Shown: positions 17,409-27,686, counted from the first letter of the stretch. The stretch is DNA of 64,000 nucleotides from Sphingobium sp. DEHP117 (GCF_030867385.1 NZ_JAPFBJ010000001.1:62001-126000); one strand, 5' to 3'. Translations and numbers: made by a program. Notes: generated by a model not told the origin, from the letters alone.

Positions 17409-18455
17409 GTGACCGGCAAGCCGCATATCGCCATAGACGCGATGGGCGGTGACGAAGGCGTGCGCGTCATGATGGCGGGCGTAGCCGAAGCCCGCCGTCG
17501 GCATGACGGCCTGCGCTTTACCCTGTTCGGCGACGAGACGCGCATCAAGGCCGCGCTCGATAACCATCCCAATCTGCGCGCTGCATCAGAAATCGTCCAT
17601 ACCGATGGCGTGGTGGATGCGAGCGAAAAGCCTGCAGCAGCGATCCGCCGCGCCAAGAGCACATCGATGGGCCTCGCGATTGACGCGGTGAAGCGCGGCG
17701 AGGCCGGCGCTGCGGTTTCGGCCGGCAACACGGGTGCGCTGATGGCCATGGCCAAGCTCGCGCTGCGCACCATGGCGGGGATCGATCGCCCGGCGCTCGC
17801 TGCGTTGCTGCCCACATTGGGCGACAATGACGTGGTGATGCTGGATCTGGGCGCCAATACCGAATGTGACGCGCGCAATCTCGTTCAGTTCGCCGTGATG
17901 GGCGCTGCCTATGCCCGCGCGGCAATGGAGCTGGAGCGTCCGCGCGTCCGCCTGCTCAACATCGGCACCGAAGACCTCAAAGGCACGGACGAGATTCGCG
18001 ATGCCGCCGCCATCTTGCGGGGCAGCCCCCAGCTTGCGATGCAATTCGACGGTTTTACCGAAGGCGACAAGCTGGCGCGCGGCGAGGCCGATGTGATCGT
18101 GAGCGATGGTTTTTCCGGCAACATCGCGCTCAAGACAGCGGAGGGAACCGCTCGTTTCGTCACGGACCTGCTGCGTCGGGCCTTTACCAGCTCGACCCGC
18201 TCGAAGATCGGGTTCCTGATTTCCAAGCCCGCCATGCACCTGTTGAAACATCATCTTGATCCCAATCAGCATAATGGCGCTGTGTTCCTGGGCCTCAATG
18301 GCGTGGTGGTGAAAAGCCATGGCAGCGCGAACGCGACCGGGGTAGCCAACGCCGTTCATGTCGCCGCGCGCCTGCTGGAGGCCGACATTACCCAACGCAT
18401 CACCAGCGACCTCGCCCGCATCGACGTCCTCGGCAAAATGGAGCTTGCCTCCTGA
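17409..18455 (+). CDS. plsX: Phosphate acyltransferase PlsX
   Basis: 348 aa from GTG 17409. PlsX converts acyl-ACP to acyl-phosphate for glycerol-3-phosphate acylation. Recognised by [12 protein letters not shown] at the start, [18 protein letters not shown] and the [10 protein letters not shown] region. Its stop overlaps the fabH start by one base (TGATG), so translation is coupled. Confidence 0.96.
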   Translation: MTGKPHIAIDAMGGDEGVRVMMAGVAEARRRHDGLRFTLFGDETRIKAALDNHPNLRAASEIVHTDGVVDASEKPAAAIRRAKSTSMGLAIDAVKRGEAGAAVSAGNTGALMAMAKLALRTMAGIDRPALAALLPTLGDNDVVMLDLGANTECDARNLVQFAVMGAAYARAAMELERPRVRLLNIGTEDLKGTDEIRDAAAILRGSPQLAMQFDGFTEGDKLARGEADVIVSDGFSGNIALKTAEGTARFVTDLLRRAFTSSTRSKIGFLISKPAMHLLKHHLDPNQHNGAVFLGLNGVVVKSHGSANATGVANAVHVAARLLEADITQRITSDLARIDVLGKMELAS

Positions 18456-19423
18456 TGATTCGCCGATCGGTACTCCTGGGCACCGGCTCGGCCCTGCCCG
18501 CGCGATCCGTCAGCAATGCCGAAATGGCCGAGCGTGTCGATACCAGCGACGAATGGATTCGCGAACGCACCGGCATCACCAATCGCTATATCGCTGGCGA
18601 AGGGGAGACGACCGCGACCTTGGGTACCGCCGCTGCGCGCGCGGCACTCGATGCAGCGGGGCTCGACGCCACGCAGATTGACCTCATCATCCTGGCGACG
18701 GCGACCCCCGATCAGACCTTTCCGGCGAGTGCAACCAAGGTGCAGGCGGCGCTCGGCATCAACGACTGCGTTTCATTCGATGTCGCGGCGGTGTGCTCCG
18801 GCTTCCTTTATGCGTTGAGCGTGGCGGACAGCATGATTCGGTCGGGCGCGGCGAACAAGGCGCTGGTGATCGGGTCGGAAACCTTTTCCCGCATCCTCGA
18901 TTGGGAAGACCGCACAACCTGCGTGCTGTTCGGCGATGGAGCGGGTGCGGTTGTGCTCGGCGCCGAGGAAAGCGCCGATGGCGCGCGCGGAATCCTCGCC
19001 ACCAAGCTGCACGCGGACGGGCGGCATAACGAACTGCTCTATGTCGACGGGGGGCCATCCACCACCGGCACCGTCGGTAAGCTGCGGATGAAGGGGCAGG
19101 AGGTATTCCGCCATGCCGTCACCAACCTTGCTGCGGTCCTGCGCGAAGTGTTGGAAATCGCAGGCGAGAGCGCGGATCATATAGACTGGGTAGTTCCGCA
19201 TCAGGCCAACGCCCGCATTCTCGATGCTACAGCGCGCAAGCTCGGCCTCGCGCCCGAAAAGGTGATTGTTACCGTAGACCAGCATGCCAACACATCGGCG
19301 GCGTCGGTTCCGCTCGCGTTCGATCTTGCGGTGCGCGACGGGAGGATCAAACCAGGCGATCTGGTTGTGATGGAGGCGATGGGCGGCGGGTTTACCTGGG
19401 GCGCCTGCCTGATCCGCCTGTAA
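18455..19423 (+). CDS. fabH: 3-oxoacyl-ACP synthase III (KAS III)
   Basis: 322 aa. It starts fatty-acid synthesis by condensing acetyl-CoA with malonyl-ACP. The catalytic triad is visible as C114 (AAVCSGF), H249 (VPHQANARI) and N279 (HANTSAAS). It normally precedes ihfA closely in related genomes; here an insertion element follows its stop by about 50-60 bp. Confidence 0.97.
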   Translation: MIRRSVLLGTGSALPARSVSNAEMAERVDTSDEWIRERTGITNRYIAGEGETTATLGTAAARAALDAAGLDATQIDLIILATATPDQTFPASATKVQAALGINDCVSFDVAAVCSGFLYALSVADSMIRSGAANKALVIGSETFSRILDWEDRTTCVLFGDGAGAVVLGAEESADGARGILATKLHADGRHNELLYVDGGPSTTGTVGKLRMKGQEVFRHAVTNLAAVLREVLEIAGESADHIDWVVPHQANARILDATARKLGLAPEKVIVTVDQHANTSAASVPLAFDLAVRDGRIKPGDLVVMEAMGGGFTWGACLIRL

Positions 19424-19477
19424 TAATTGTAAATTCCCGCCAATTTTGCTCCGTTCTGGCGCAAATTAGAACGGATT

Positions 19478-21210
19478 CCGTTTAGCGCACTTGCAAACCC
19501 ACATTTCCCAAGTAAGGCGCTGATTTCGCTGTCCTGACCATTATATTTCCTATATAAAACATGGTGTTGAAGGCTGCGAGGGGCGCGTTTCATGGATCAC
19601 CCAGAGGGTGCGGGCTTGCAACGGGCAGATCGGGTGGATTTCGACCCTCGCGTGCGGCTGGAATTTCGCGGCACGCAGCTCAGTTCCGACGGCGGCCTTC
19701 TGGTGATGCGCGAGCTTGATGACGCGCTCGGGTTGTCCGATTTGGCGTCAGCGGCGCTGCGCGATACTCGCTCTGGCAAGAACACGGTCCATCGGCTCGA
19801 CGGCCTGTTCCGGCAATCAGTCTTTGGGCGGCTGGCCGGATACGAGGATGTCAACGACGCCAACCGTCTCGCCTGCGATCCGGTCATGCGCCAAGTTGTC
19901 GGCGGCAGAGCGGTCGATGCACAAGCGGCCTCGGCATCGCAGATGGGACGGTTCGAGACCGAGACGCTGGCTCTGGCCGGGAACCGTGCCGCGCTGGCCG
20001 ACCTGAACGGGCAATGGATCGACCGGTTCCATGACCGTAACGGGCTGAAGTACATCGTTCTGGACATGGACAGCTCGGTCAGCCCGACCCATGGCGACCA
20101 GGAAGGGTCCGCCTGGAATGGCCATTTCGACTGTAGCTGCTATCACCCCAACTTTCTGTTCAACCAGTTCGGGATGCTGGAACGCTGCGCCCTGCGCCAT
20201 GGCAACGTCCACAGCGCCGATGGCTGGCGTGATGTTCTCGACCCCGTCATTGCGCGCTACGCGGAGCGCGACCTTGGTGGCAGGTTCTTCCGGGCCGATG
20301 CTGCCTACGCGATCCCGGCGATCTATGAGCGATTGGAAGAAGCGCGGTTCTTCTACGCCATCCGGCTGCCCGCAAACGCGGTCCTCAAGGACAAGATCGC
20401 GCATCGGCTAACGCGCCCTGTCGGGCGGCCGTCACTGACCAAGGTCAAGCGGTTCTTCGAGGAATTCGAGTATCAGGCGGCGTCCTGGGACAAGGAACGC
20501 CGGGTGATCGCCAAGATCGAATGGCATCCGGGCGAACTGTTCCCGCGTGTCGGCTTCATCGTCACCAACCTGCCGATGGAGCCGGACTGGGTGGTGCGGT
20601 TCTACAACCAGCGCGGCACCGCCGAGCAGCACATCAAAGAGGGCAAATACGCCTTTCGCTGGACGCGGCTGTCGTGCCGGAAGTTCCGCGACAATGAGGT
20701 GCGGCTGCAACTGCACGCCCTGGCGTACAACCTGGCCACCTTCTTGCGCTGCATCGAGCTGCCCGAGGCCATGGCCGACTGGTCGTTGACCAGCCTGCAA
20801 CTGAAGCTGATCAAGATCGGGGCACGTGTGGTCCGTCACGCCCGCACCATCACCTTCCAGCTGGCCGAGGTCGCTGTCACCGGCACGATGGTACGCGCCA
20901 TCCTCGCCGCTATCCGCCGATTGCGAGCGCCACCGCTATGCGCATGATCGCGATCCACGCTCAAACTGAACGAAAGCGGCTGGACAGATCTGTCCGCTGC
21001 GCTGAAAAACGCCGCCCCTGGGCAAGGAAACAGCGGCTTCGCGGTCTGATCCGTCCAGATCCAGCAGTCTGCGCGACCGCAGGTGCCGCTTGCGGCAGAA
21101 AATCCTTGTCTAGCGCTCGGATACAGGCGATCTTCACCTCAAACGCCACGCCACTTGGGGAATGCAGGGCAAAAGGCATCCGCTTGGGGAATCAAGTGCG
21201 CAATTCTAGG
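19478..21210 (+). mobile_element. IS1380-family insertion sequence between fabH and ihfA
   Basis: One transposase gene flanked by related inverted ends. GCGCACTTG at 19485-19493 is matched inversely by CAAGTGCGC at 21193-21201. TTCCC(C)AAG motifs also recur inside both ends (19502-19513, 21153-21164 and near 21183). The outermost right bases read CCTAGAATT on the complementary strand, which recalls the CC start of IS1380-family termini. No target duplication could be recognised, so the exact ends are uncertain by about 10-20 bp. Confidence 0.55.
19592..20947 (+). CDS. IS1380 family transposase
   Basis: 451-aa DDE transposase, apparently intact. The catalytic carboxylates fit the IS1380 pattern: D in VLDMDSSVSPTHGDQEG, D in FRADAAYAIP, and E in YNQRGTAEQHIKEGKYAF. 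Typical opening motif LSSDGGLLVMRELDDALGL. Full family length with no internal stop suggests recent or still active insertion. Confidence 0.92.
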   Translation: MDHPEGAGLQRADRVDFDPRVRLEFRGTQLSSDGGLLVMRELDDALGLSDLASAALRDTRSGKNTVHRLDGLFRQSVFGRLAGYEDVNDANRLACDPVMRQVVGGRAVDAQAASASQMGRFETETLALAGNRAALADLNGQWIDRFHDRNGLKYIVLDMDSSVSPTHGDQEGSAWNGHFDCSCYHPNFLFNQFGMLERCALRHGNVHSADGWRDVLDPVIARYAERDLGGRFFRADAAYAIPAIYERLEEARFFYAIRLPANAVLKDKIAHRLTRPVGRPSLTKVKRFFEEFEYQAASWDKERRVIAKIEWHPGELFPRVGFIVTNLPMEPDWVVRFYNQRGTAEQHIKEGKYAFRWTRLSCRKFRDNEVRLQLHALAYNLATFLRCIELPEAMADWSLTSLQLKLIKIGARVVRHARTITFQLAEVAVTGTMVRAILAAIRRLRAPPLCA

Positions 21211-21235
21211 TGGGAAGAAGAGAAAGAACCATATC

Positions 21236-21532
21236 ATGGGGGGTAGAGAAACGCTGACGCGCGCTGATCTGGCGGAAAGCCTGAACGGCAGAGTGGGGCT
21301 GTCCCGCGCGGAGTCTGCGAGGATTGTCGAGTCCATACTTGACATGATGTGCGAGGCGCTCGCGCGCGGCGAGAACGTCAAGATTTCTGGGTTCGGCACC
21401 TTTGTGCTGCGTGACAAGTCTGCGCGGGTCGGCCGTAATCCAAAAACCGGAATAGAGGTGCCGATCACGCCACGCCGGGTGCTGACCTTCCGGCCGAGCC
21501 AGATCATGCGCGAGCACGTTGCCAAGGCCTGA
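21236..21532 (+). CDS. ihfA: Integration host factor alpha subunit
   Basis: 98-aa DNA-bending protein with the HU/IHF fold: [20 protein letters not shown], the GFGTF turn and the DNA-arm residues GRNPKTG. The start at 21236 is supported by the purine run GGGAAGAAGAGAAAG. Followed by merR after 60 bp. The insertion sequence ends close to the start codon and probably separates the gene from its original promoter, so expression may now rely on the element's right end. Confidence 0.95.
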   Translation: MGGRETLTRADLAESLNGRVGLSRAESARIVESILDMMCEALARGENVKISGFGTFVLRDKSARVGRNPKTGIEVPITPRRVLTFRPSQIMREHVAKA

Positions 21533-21592
21533 TATAGGCGGCAGCGCGCGCTGACCGATTGACGAGATCGGCCTGCCCGGTAAAGTGGGGGC

Positions 21593-21976
21593 ATGACCAA
21601 GCAATCCGGTGCCTTTCTCACGATCGGCGAACTTTCCGCTGAACTGAATGTTCCGCAGCACGTCTTGCGCTATTGGGAAACGCGCTTTCCGGCGCTGCGC
21701 CCACTCCAGCGCGCGGGCAATCGCCGCTATTACCGGCCTCACGACGTCGAGCTGGCCCGGCGCATCCACCGCCTGCTCAGCGTGGAAGGCTACACCGTGC
21801 GCGGCGCGCAGCAGGCGCTGGCGGGTGTGGCGTCGGCTGGAGAGAAAGCGCCGAACCGCGAGCCTGCACCGGCCAAGGTTGCGGAAGACAGCCCGAGGCC
21901 TGTCTCGCTCGGCGATAGCGACATTCTCGCGCGCCTCTCCGCCGTTCGCGCCAAGCTGGTCGCGGCGCTGGACTGA
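21593..21976 (+). CDS. MerR family transcriptional regulator
   Basis: 127 aa with an N-terminal MerR winged helix (LTIGELSAELNVPQHVLRYWETRFPALRP), the form linked to ihfA in many alphaproteobacteria. No metal-binding Cys cluster is seen. The C-terminus is a short variable region. The stop lies inside a palindrome (21971-21987) shared with the convergent sixA stop. Confidence 0.88.
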   Translation: MTKQSGAFLTIGELSAELNVPQHVLRYWETRFPALRPLQRAGNRRYYRPHDVELARRIHRLLSVEGYTVRGAQQALAGVASAGEKAPNREPAPAKVAEDSPRPVSLGDSDILARLSAVRAKLVAALD

Positions 21977-21981
21977 AGGCT

Positions 21982-22527
21982 TCAGTCGGCGTCCGGCCCC
22001 AAAGAGGGATCGAGATCGCGCGGGCGGGTGAGAGCGCTGAGGCGGGCGCCGCCCTTGCTGTCCAGCCCGGCCCAATCGCTGCCATCCCAGGTCAGCACGG
22101 CGAGCGACGCCGTCGGAAACTTCACCTCCACCTCAGCGCGGAGCGGGGAGGATCCGTCATCTGCCACCAGATCGAGAATCAGATCCTCCAGCCCCGGATT
22201 GTGGCCGGCCATCATCAGAGTGCCTATGTCCGGCGTCGTCTCCCGAATGATGTCGAGGAGGGTGGCGGACGACGCCAGATAGATGCGCCGATCCCACTCC
22301 GTATCGGGCAGTGTGCCCGCGCCTTCGCGAAACCCCTCCAGCGTCTGGGTTACACGCACGGCCGGCGAGGCAATCAGTCGCTCAGGCGCCAAGCCATCTG
22401 ACGCCGCCTTCTTGCCCATCATTACGGCCGCGCGCACTCCCTTGGCATTGAGCGGCCGATCGAAATCGCGCAACTCCGGATCGTCCCAGCCCGATTTGGC
22501 GTGGCGCAGCAGGATCAGGGTCTTCAT
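21982..22527 (-). CDS. SixA-like histidine phosphatase
   Basis: 181 aa of the histidine phosphatase superfamily. The catalytic LLRHAKSGW (H9) is at the N-terminus and the second His is in MMAGHNPGLEDL. SixA removes phosphate from HPt domains or PTS proteins in some bacteria; the target here is unknown. It is convergent with merR. Confidence 0.85.
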   Translation of the reverse strand: MKTLILLRHAKSGWDDPELRDFDRPLNAKGVRAAVMMGKKAASDGLAPERLIASPAVRVTQTLEGFREGAGTLPDTEWDRRIYLASSATLLDIIRETTPDIGTLMMAGHNPGLEDLILDLVADDGSSPLRAEVEVKFPTASLAVLTWDGSDWAGLDSKGGARLSALTRPRDLDPSLGPDAD

Positions 22528-22592
22528 TGTTGCGGCATCCTCGATTTCACGTCTGATCCGAAATGCGCCTGCTTTGCAGTATTTCGGATGTT

Positions 22593-22670
22593 CGGCACCA
22601 ACCCACTCCCCCTCCCAACCTCCCGATATCGTATCCTATGGGAGGTTGACCGGGGGGCGGGCTGGTGCCG
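22593..22670. repeat. Dispersed palindromic repeat, copy 1
   Basis: Long imperfect inverted repeat: CGGCACCAACCC on one side and GGGCTGGTGCCG on the other, with an inner CCAACCTCCC / GGGAGGTTG. It lies in the short gap between the helicase stop and sixA. A second copy with the same layout is at 29738-29806. As RNA it would form a very stable hairpin. Confidence 0.7.
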
Positions 22671-22673
22671 CTG

Positions 22674-25442
22674 TCACACTACGCCCTGATGCACCAAAGG
22701 CGTTGCAAATCCAAGTCGTTCGCTCACTGTAATAACCGCTTCATCAAGGGTGGTGCGCCGGATCGGGACACCAGGCGGAAAGGCGCTCAGCAAGCGGCTG
22801 GGCATCGCGGCAGAGAGGATGACGAACACGCCCTTGTCGTCCGCCCGGCGGATAAGGCGGCCAAAGGCCTGCGCAAGCCGCGCACGGATGATTGCGTCGT
22901 CATAAGCATTGCCGCCACCATCCTCGGTCTTGGCGGCAAGCTTGCGGGCGGCGTGGAGCACGGTGGGCTTGGACCAGGGCACCCCCTCCATGATGAGGAG
23001 ACGCAGCGAATGGCCGGGCACATCCACTCCGTCACGCAGCGCATCGGTGCCGAGCAGTGAGGCCCGCATGTCGTCACGGAAAATGTCCACCAGGGTCCCG
23101 GTGTCGATCGGGTCGACATGCTGGGCGTAGAGCGGCAGGCTGGCGCGTGCCAACCGGTCGGCGATGCGGGCGTGCACGGCGCGCAGACGGCGGATGGCGG
23201 TGAACAGGCCGAGCGCGCCGCCGTTCGACGCCTCGATCAGCCGCGCATAGGCGGCAGAGAGGGCAGCAATGTCTCCGCGCTTCACATCGGTAACGATCAG
23301 CACTTCTGCCTGTTCGGCATAATCGAACGGGCTGGCCGCCTCGAATCGCTGGACCGGCCCATCGATATGCACTGCGCCTGTGCGCGCCTCGGCCCGCGCC
23401 CAGCCTTCCCCGAGGCTGCCGCGCAGTGTGGCGGAGGTGAGCAACGCGCCGTGCGCGCCTTTCAGCACCGCCTCGGCAAAAGGGCGGGTAGGATCGAGCC
23501 AGTGGCGGTGGAGGCCCATGTCATATTCGCGCCCCTCGAACCGATCGACCGCCAGCCAGTCGACGAAATCCGGGTTGCCCGGGCCGCCGACGCGGGCGAG
23601 CAGTGCGATCCACGCCGAGAGCAGATCCGTGCGCCATTGCAGCGAGCCGATCGCTCCCTCGATCCGCGCGCGGGCGGGGCCATCCATCCAGTCCGGCGCG
23701 TCGGTGAGGAGGGCTTCGAGGCGCTTGGCGAGATGGTTGAGGGGGCGGAGCAGGCTGTCCAGCGCGACTGCGGCGTCGGTCGCGGCCTCCACGAGCGCGC
23801 CGTCCGGCTCGGCCAGTTCTGCCTCCAACCCGTAACCTGCGTCGGCGTCCGATGCCTTGCCGTCCTCCGCGCGGGCGAACACATGGGCGCGCACCGCGCA
23901 CAGCAGGCGCTCGACCGGACCGAACGGCTCGCCCTGAACGACGCGCTTCAGCCATTCGTCGGCAGGGAGCAGGTTGGCAGCGTCGCGCGCATGGGCAATC
24001 GCGGCGGCGCCTTCAGCGTCATAACTCGCGACATCGGCGAGGCGGGCGGAGAGGCCACGCCGACGACCGCGCGCCGTGCCTTCCGGGCCGATCACCCAGC
24101 GACGCAGCTCGATCGTCTCCTGACCCGTCAGCGCGACGGCGAAGGTCGAGTCTGCGGCGTCGAAAATGTGGTGCGCCTCGTCCAGGATCAGGCGGGTGGG
24201 CGCGCCGCCCTCGTCACGCCCGCGCGCCGCGTTGATCATCACCAGCGCATGATTGGCGATGACGATATCGGCCCGTGCCGCGCCGCGCACGCTGTGCTCG
24301 ATGAAGCATTTGCGGTAATGCGGGCAGCCCGCATAGACGCATTCTCCCCGGCGGTCGGTCAGCGCGGTCGAGCCGTTGCGGCGGAACAAGGTGGGCAGCC
24401 AGCCGGGGAGGTCGCCGCCGACCATATCTCCATCTTTGGTATAGGCAGCCCAGCGCGCGACCAGCTGAGCCAGAATCGCCGCGCGTCCCGAAAAGCCGCC
24501 TTGCAGCGCATCTTCGAGATTGAGCAGGCAGAGGTAGTTCTCGCGCCCCTTCCGCACCACCACATGCGGGGCTGCCCGCGTGCCGGGAACGGTGGGGATG
24601 CGCCGCGTCTCGGCGTCAAGCTGGCGTTGCAGCGCCTTGGTGTAGGTCGAGACCCACACGGCGCCGCCGGCGCGCTCCGCCCATAAGGATGCCGGCGCGA
24701 GATAGCCCAGCGTTTTGCCGATGCCGGTGCCTGCCTCGGCCAGCAGCATGTTCGGCCGGTCTCGCTCCCTGCGCGGGGCGAAGGCGGTGGCGGCCGAGAG
24801 TGCATAGGCCTTCTGGCCGGGCCGTGGTTCCGCGGCATTGCCCGTCAGGGACGCCAGCCGTGTCTCGATTTCCTCAGGGGCGGGTGTGTAGATGCGCGGG
24901 GCGGGGCGAGGGGCGGCTTCCTCCCACTCCGGCAGGCGGCTGAACAGCCAGCGATCATTGTCTTTCGGGCGCTCGAGGCGCGGGAGAACCAGCGGCGCCC
25001 ACGGCCAGCGCAGCCTTTGAAGCGATTGCGCGGACATCCAGGCGCCTTCCCGCTCGGGCCAATCCGGCATGACCAACTGCGCCAGCAACGCGCTTGCGGC
25101 CGCGATCAGCAGGGCTGGGATGTCCTGTTCCCTCTGCGGCCCGTTCAGCCCCAGCGCACGCGCCAGCCCGGCGGGCGTGGGGACGAGAAAGTGCGCTGGA
25201 TGGACGAACGCCCACAGCTCCAGCAAATCGAGGCCGGACAGCGCGTCATAGCCCAGCCGCTGGCCAGTCAGTGGCGCGTTGAGGAGCAGGACCGGCGTTT
25301 CCGCCGCAATCGAGACGGCCTCTCCCCGCGTGACGACGCGGGCCTCGCCGCCCGCCTCGCACAGCCAAAGTCCGGCATGGCTGGCGTGGAGCGCTGGCAG
25401 AGGTGGAATGGCGGGAGGAGAGCCGGTGGTCACTTCGCCCAT
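22674..25442 (-). CDS. DinG/XPD-like ATP-dependent DNA helicase
   Basis: 922-aa superfamily 2 helicase. Walker A AEAGTGIGKT is at about residue 235, a four-Cys [4Fe-4S]-type cluster region includes CVYAGCPHYRKC, and the DEAH box is in LILDEAHHIFD. C-terminal helicase motifs include GRLIRR near the end. The first 180 residues (for example LSGLDLLELWAFV) look like a degenerate DnaQ-exonuclease-like domain, which is inference. DinG proteins unwind DNA with 5' overhangs, R-loops and similar structures in repair. A large open frame antisense to it is a shadow. Confidence 0.9.
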   Translation of the reverse strand: MGEVTTGSPPAIPPLPALHASHAGLWLCEAGGEARVVTRGEAVSIAAETPVLLLNAPLTGQRLGYDALSGLDLLELWAFVHPAHFLVPTPAGLARALGLNGPQREQDIPALLIAAASALLAQLVMPDWPEREGAWMSAQSLQRLRWPWAPLVLPRLERPKDNDRWLFSRLPEWEEAAPRPAPRIYTPAPEEIETRLASLTGNAAEPRPGQKAYALSAATAFAPRRERDRPNMLLAEAGTGIGKTLGYLAPASLWAERAGGAVWVSTYTKALQRQLDAETRRIPTVPGTRAAPHVVVRKGRENYLCLLNLEDALQGGFSGRAAILAQLVARWAAYTKDGDMVGGDLPGWLPTLFRRNGSTALTDRRGECVYAGCPHYRKCFIEHSVRGAARADIVIANHALVMINAARGRDEGGAPTRLILDEAHHIFDAADSTFAVALTGQETIELRRWVIGPEGTARGRRRGLSARLADVASYDAEGAAAIAHARDAANLLPADEWLKRVVQGEPFGPVERLLCAVRAHVFARAEDGKASDADAGYGLEAELAEPDGALVEAATDAAVALDSLLRPLNHLAKRLEALLTDAPDWMDGPARARIEGAIGSLQWRTDLLSAWIALLARVGGPGNPDFVDWLAVDRFEGREYDMGLHRHWLDPTRPFAEAVLKGAHGALLTSATLRGSLGEGWARAEARTGAVHIDGPVQRFEAASPFDYAEQAEVLIVTDVKRGDIAALSAAYARLIEASNGGALGLFTAIRRLRAVHARIADRLARASLPLYAQHVDPIDTGTLVDIFRDDMRASLLGTDALRDGVDVPGHSLRLLIMEGVPWSKPTVLHAARKLAAKTEDGGGNAYDDAIIRARLAQAFGRLIRRADDKGVFVILSAAMPSRLLSAFPPGVPIRRTTLDEAVITVSERLGFATPLVHQGVV

Positions 25443-25462
25443 GTAGCGAAGCGAGGAGACGC

Positions 25463-25897
25463 TTACAAACCCCGGCGACCAAATCCGGCAACGGGCCGCC
25501 GCATCGGGTTGAGCGGCGTGCGTGCGGGCAGATGTGCGGTAGGCATCGGAGCGATGAGATTGTTCGCGGCCCCGCTTTTCTGCCGCACCTCATGATCGAG
25601 CACGGCCTGCTGCAACCGGGTGTAGAGCGGGCCATCCTCCAGAGCGAACGGGAAGCGCGCGCCGATCCGGTCATCCTCCGCCCATGCGACGATGCCGAAC
25701 AGGATCTGCCCCTCATATTCGATTTGAAAATGCGCGCCCGGCGCAAGGCTGATGCCGTCGATCAGCGCGCCATGCTCGGTGAGGTTGCGCAGCACGGCGT
25801 CAGACGTCACCAGTACGCTCGATATCCGCACCGGAATATCCACCGGAATGCGCATCTCGCGCTTGTACTGAATCTGGTCGTTCTGGCGTTCCATCAT
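25463..25897 (-). CDS. PilZ domain protein
   Basis: 144 aa. The N-terminal KREMRIPVDIPVRIS fits the R-x3-R c-di-GMP motif of PilZ domains, followed by a beta-barrel-like stretch (GALIDGISLAPGAHFQIEYEG, then IVAWAEDDRIGARF). The usual D/N-x-S-x2-G is altered (NLTEHGA), so nucleotide binding is uncertain. It lies 20 bp upstream of the helicase gene on the same strand and could be co-transcribed. ATG 25897 or 25894 are both possible. Confidence 0.8.
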   Translation of the reverse strand: MMERQNDQIQYKREMRIPVDIPVRISSVLVTSDAVLRNLTEHGALIDGISLAPGAHFQIEYEGQILFGIVAWAEDDRIGARFPFALEDGPLYTRLQQAVLDHEVRQKSGAANNLIAPMPTAHLPARTPLNPMRRPVAGFGRRGL

Positions 25898-25999
25898 TGC
25901 CCAAAGATAGCAGTACAGGCTTAATCTGCGGTAAACCGTGAAATGGGAGCAACCGAGAAAGAGCTTAAATTTCTGTACGGAGGCGGCTAAGGGGCGCGC

Positions 26000-27592
26000 A
26001 TGACCGACATGACGACATTGCGCGAAGCCGCCCTTATTTCCAAAGCCTGGCCGCATGAGGAGGCGCGCAAGGTGTTGAAGCGCCTTGGCAATGCCGCGCC
26101 TGCCAAAGGCTATGCGCTGTTCGAGACCGGATATGGGCCGTCTGGCTTGCCGCATATCGGCACCTTCAACGAGGTGTTGCGCACGACGATGGTCCGCCGC
26201 GCCTTCGAGGAAATGTCCGATATCCCCACGCGCCTGATCGCCTTTTCGGACGATATGGATGGCTTGCGCAAAGTACCGGACAATGTGCCGAATCAGGGGA
26301 TGCTGAAAGAGCATCTGGGAAAGCCGCTCACCGCGATTCCTGACCCGTTCGGCAAGTTCGACAGCTTCGCCGCGCATAACAATGCGATGTTGCGGGAGTT
26401 TCTGGATCGGTTTGGTTTCGACTATGATTTCCGCAGTTCGACCGAGCAATATCGTAGCGGCGCGTTTGATGAAGCGCTGCGCAATGTTCTGCGCAACTAC
26501 CAGAAGATCATGGACATCATGCTCCCCACGCTGAGGGCGGAGCGCGCGGCGACATATTCACCTGTGCTCCCCGTCAGCCCCCGGTCCGGCGTGGTGTTGC
26601 AGGTTCCGCTGGAGGTGGTGGATGCGGAAGGCGGCGTCGTGCGGTTCGAGGACGAAGGGGAGGTCATCGAGCATTGCATCCTCTCCGGCGGGGCGAAGCT
26701 GCAATGGAAGGTCGACTGGGCGATGCGCTGGGTCGCGCTGGATGTCGACTATGAGATGTATGGCAAGGATTTGACCGACAGCGGCGTGCAATCCGGCAAG
26801 ATCGCGCAAGTGCTGGGCGGGCGGAAGCCCGAGGGGCTGATCTACGAGATGTTCCTCGATGAAAAGGGCGAAAAGATCAGCAAGTCCAAGGGCAACGGCC
26901 TGTCCCTGGAGGAATGGCTGACCTATGGCAGCGAGGAAAGCCTTGCCTTCTATGCCTATCGCGAGCCGAAGAGCGCCAAGCAGCTCCATATCGGCGTAAT
27001 CCCGCGCGCAGTCGATGAATATGAGCAGTTTCGCGGCAATTACGCATCCCAGCCGCTCGACAAGCAGCTCGGTAACCCGGTGCATCATATCCACGCGGCG
27101 CGGGGAGAATCCGTGCCCGAACAGGCGCTGCCCGTCAGCTATGGGTTGCTGCTGAATCTCGTTGGCGTGATGGGAGCTGAGGCGACAGCGGAGCGGGTGT
27201 GGGCCTATCTGTCAAACTATGTCGAGGGCGCGTCGCCTGACAATTATCCGCAACTCGCCGGACTCGTCGGCAACGCGCTCGCCTATAACCGCGATTTCGT
27301 GGCGCCGACATTGAAGCGGCGCAAGCCGGAAGAGCACGAGGCCCGCGCGCTGGCCGAGCTCGATGCACAGCTCGGCGCGCTTCCCGAGGATGCCTCGGCT
27401 GAAGACATCCAGAATATCGTCTACGCAATCGGCAAGGATCCACATTATGGGTTTGAGCAGCTGCGGGACTGGTTCAAGGCGCTGTATCAGACGCTGCTCG
27501 GCGCCGATCAAGGCCCGCGCATGGGCAGCTTCATCGCGCTCTATAGCATAGAGAACAGCCGGCGGCTGATCGCGGAAGCGCTGGGGGCATAA
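26000..27592 (+). CDS. lysK: Lysyl-tRNA synthetase, class I
   Basis: 530-aa class I LysRS, the archaeal-type enzyme also standard in alphaproteobacteria. The HIGH-like motif is in GPSGLPHIGT near residue 50 and the KMSKS-like motif is KISKSKGN near residue 293. It charges tRNA-Lys in the cytoplasm. It is divergent from the PilZ gene and followed by a hairpin terminator. Confidence 0.96.
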   Translation: MTDMTTLREAALISKAWPHEEARKVLKRLGNAAPAKGYALFETGYGPSGLPHIGTFNEVLRTTMVRRAFEEMSDIPTRLIAFSDDMDGLRKVPDNVPNQGMLKEHLGKPLTAIPDPFGKFDSFAAHNNAMLREFLDRFGFDYDFRSSTEQYRSGAFDEALRNVLRNYQKIMDIMLPTLRAERAATYSPVLPVSPRSGVVLQVPLEVVDAEGGVVRFEDEGEVIEHCILSGGAKLQWKVDWAMRWVALDVDYEMYGKDLTDSGVQSGKIAQVLGGRKPEGLIYEMFLDEKGEKISKSKGNGLSLEEWLTYGSEESLAFYAYREPKSAKQLHIGVIPRAVDEYEQFRGNYASQPLDKQLGNPVHHIHAARGESVPEQALPVSYGLLLNLVGVMGAEATAERVWAYLSNYVEGASPDNYPQLAGLVGNALAYNRDFVAPTLKRRKPEEHEARALAELDAQLGALPEDASAEDIQNIVYAIGKDPHYGFEQLRDWFKALYQTLLGADQGPRMGSFIALYSIENSRRLIAEALGA

Positions 27593-27593
27593 G

Positions 27594-27625
27594 AAAAAGG
27601 CGCCCGTTTGATGCAGGCGCCTTTC
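27594..27625 (+). terminator. Intrinsic terminator after lysK
   Basis: AAAGGCGCC and GGCGCCTTT form a 9-bp stem around an 11-nt loop, starting 2 bp after the lysK stop. The T-run is short (TTTCCC), but on the opposite strand the A-run gives Us as well, so it could serve both directions before the convergent rcnB-like gene. Confidence 0.8.
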
Positions 27626-27660
27626 CCATTCGGATATCGCTGTCCGCTGATCTTTCTCTC

Positions 27661-27686
27661 GTCATTCCCGCTTTCGCGGGAATGAC
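27661..27686. repeat. GTCATTCCCGC palindromic repeat
   Basis: Perfect inverted repeat GTCATTCCCGC-TTTC-GCGGGAATGAC. This motif is a well-known dispersed intergenic palindrome in many Gram-negative genomes. It lies between two convergent genes. Confidence 0.75.

Noticed and set aside
23118..24686. Long plus-strand open frame (522 codons) within the helicase gene
   Set aside because: Antisense to clear helicase motifs; Arg/Gly/Ala-rich with no protein family features.
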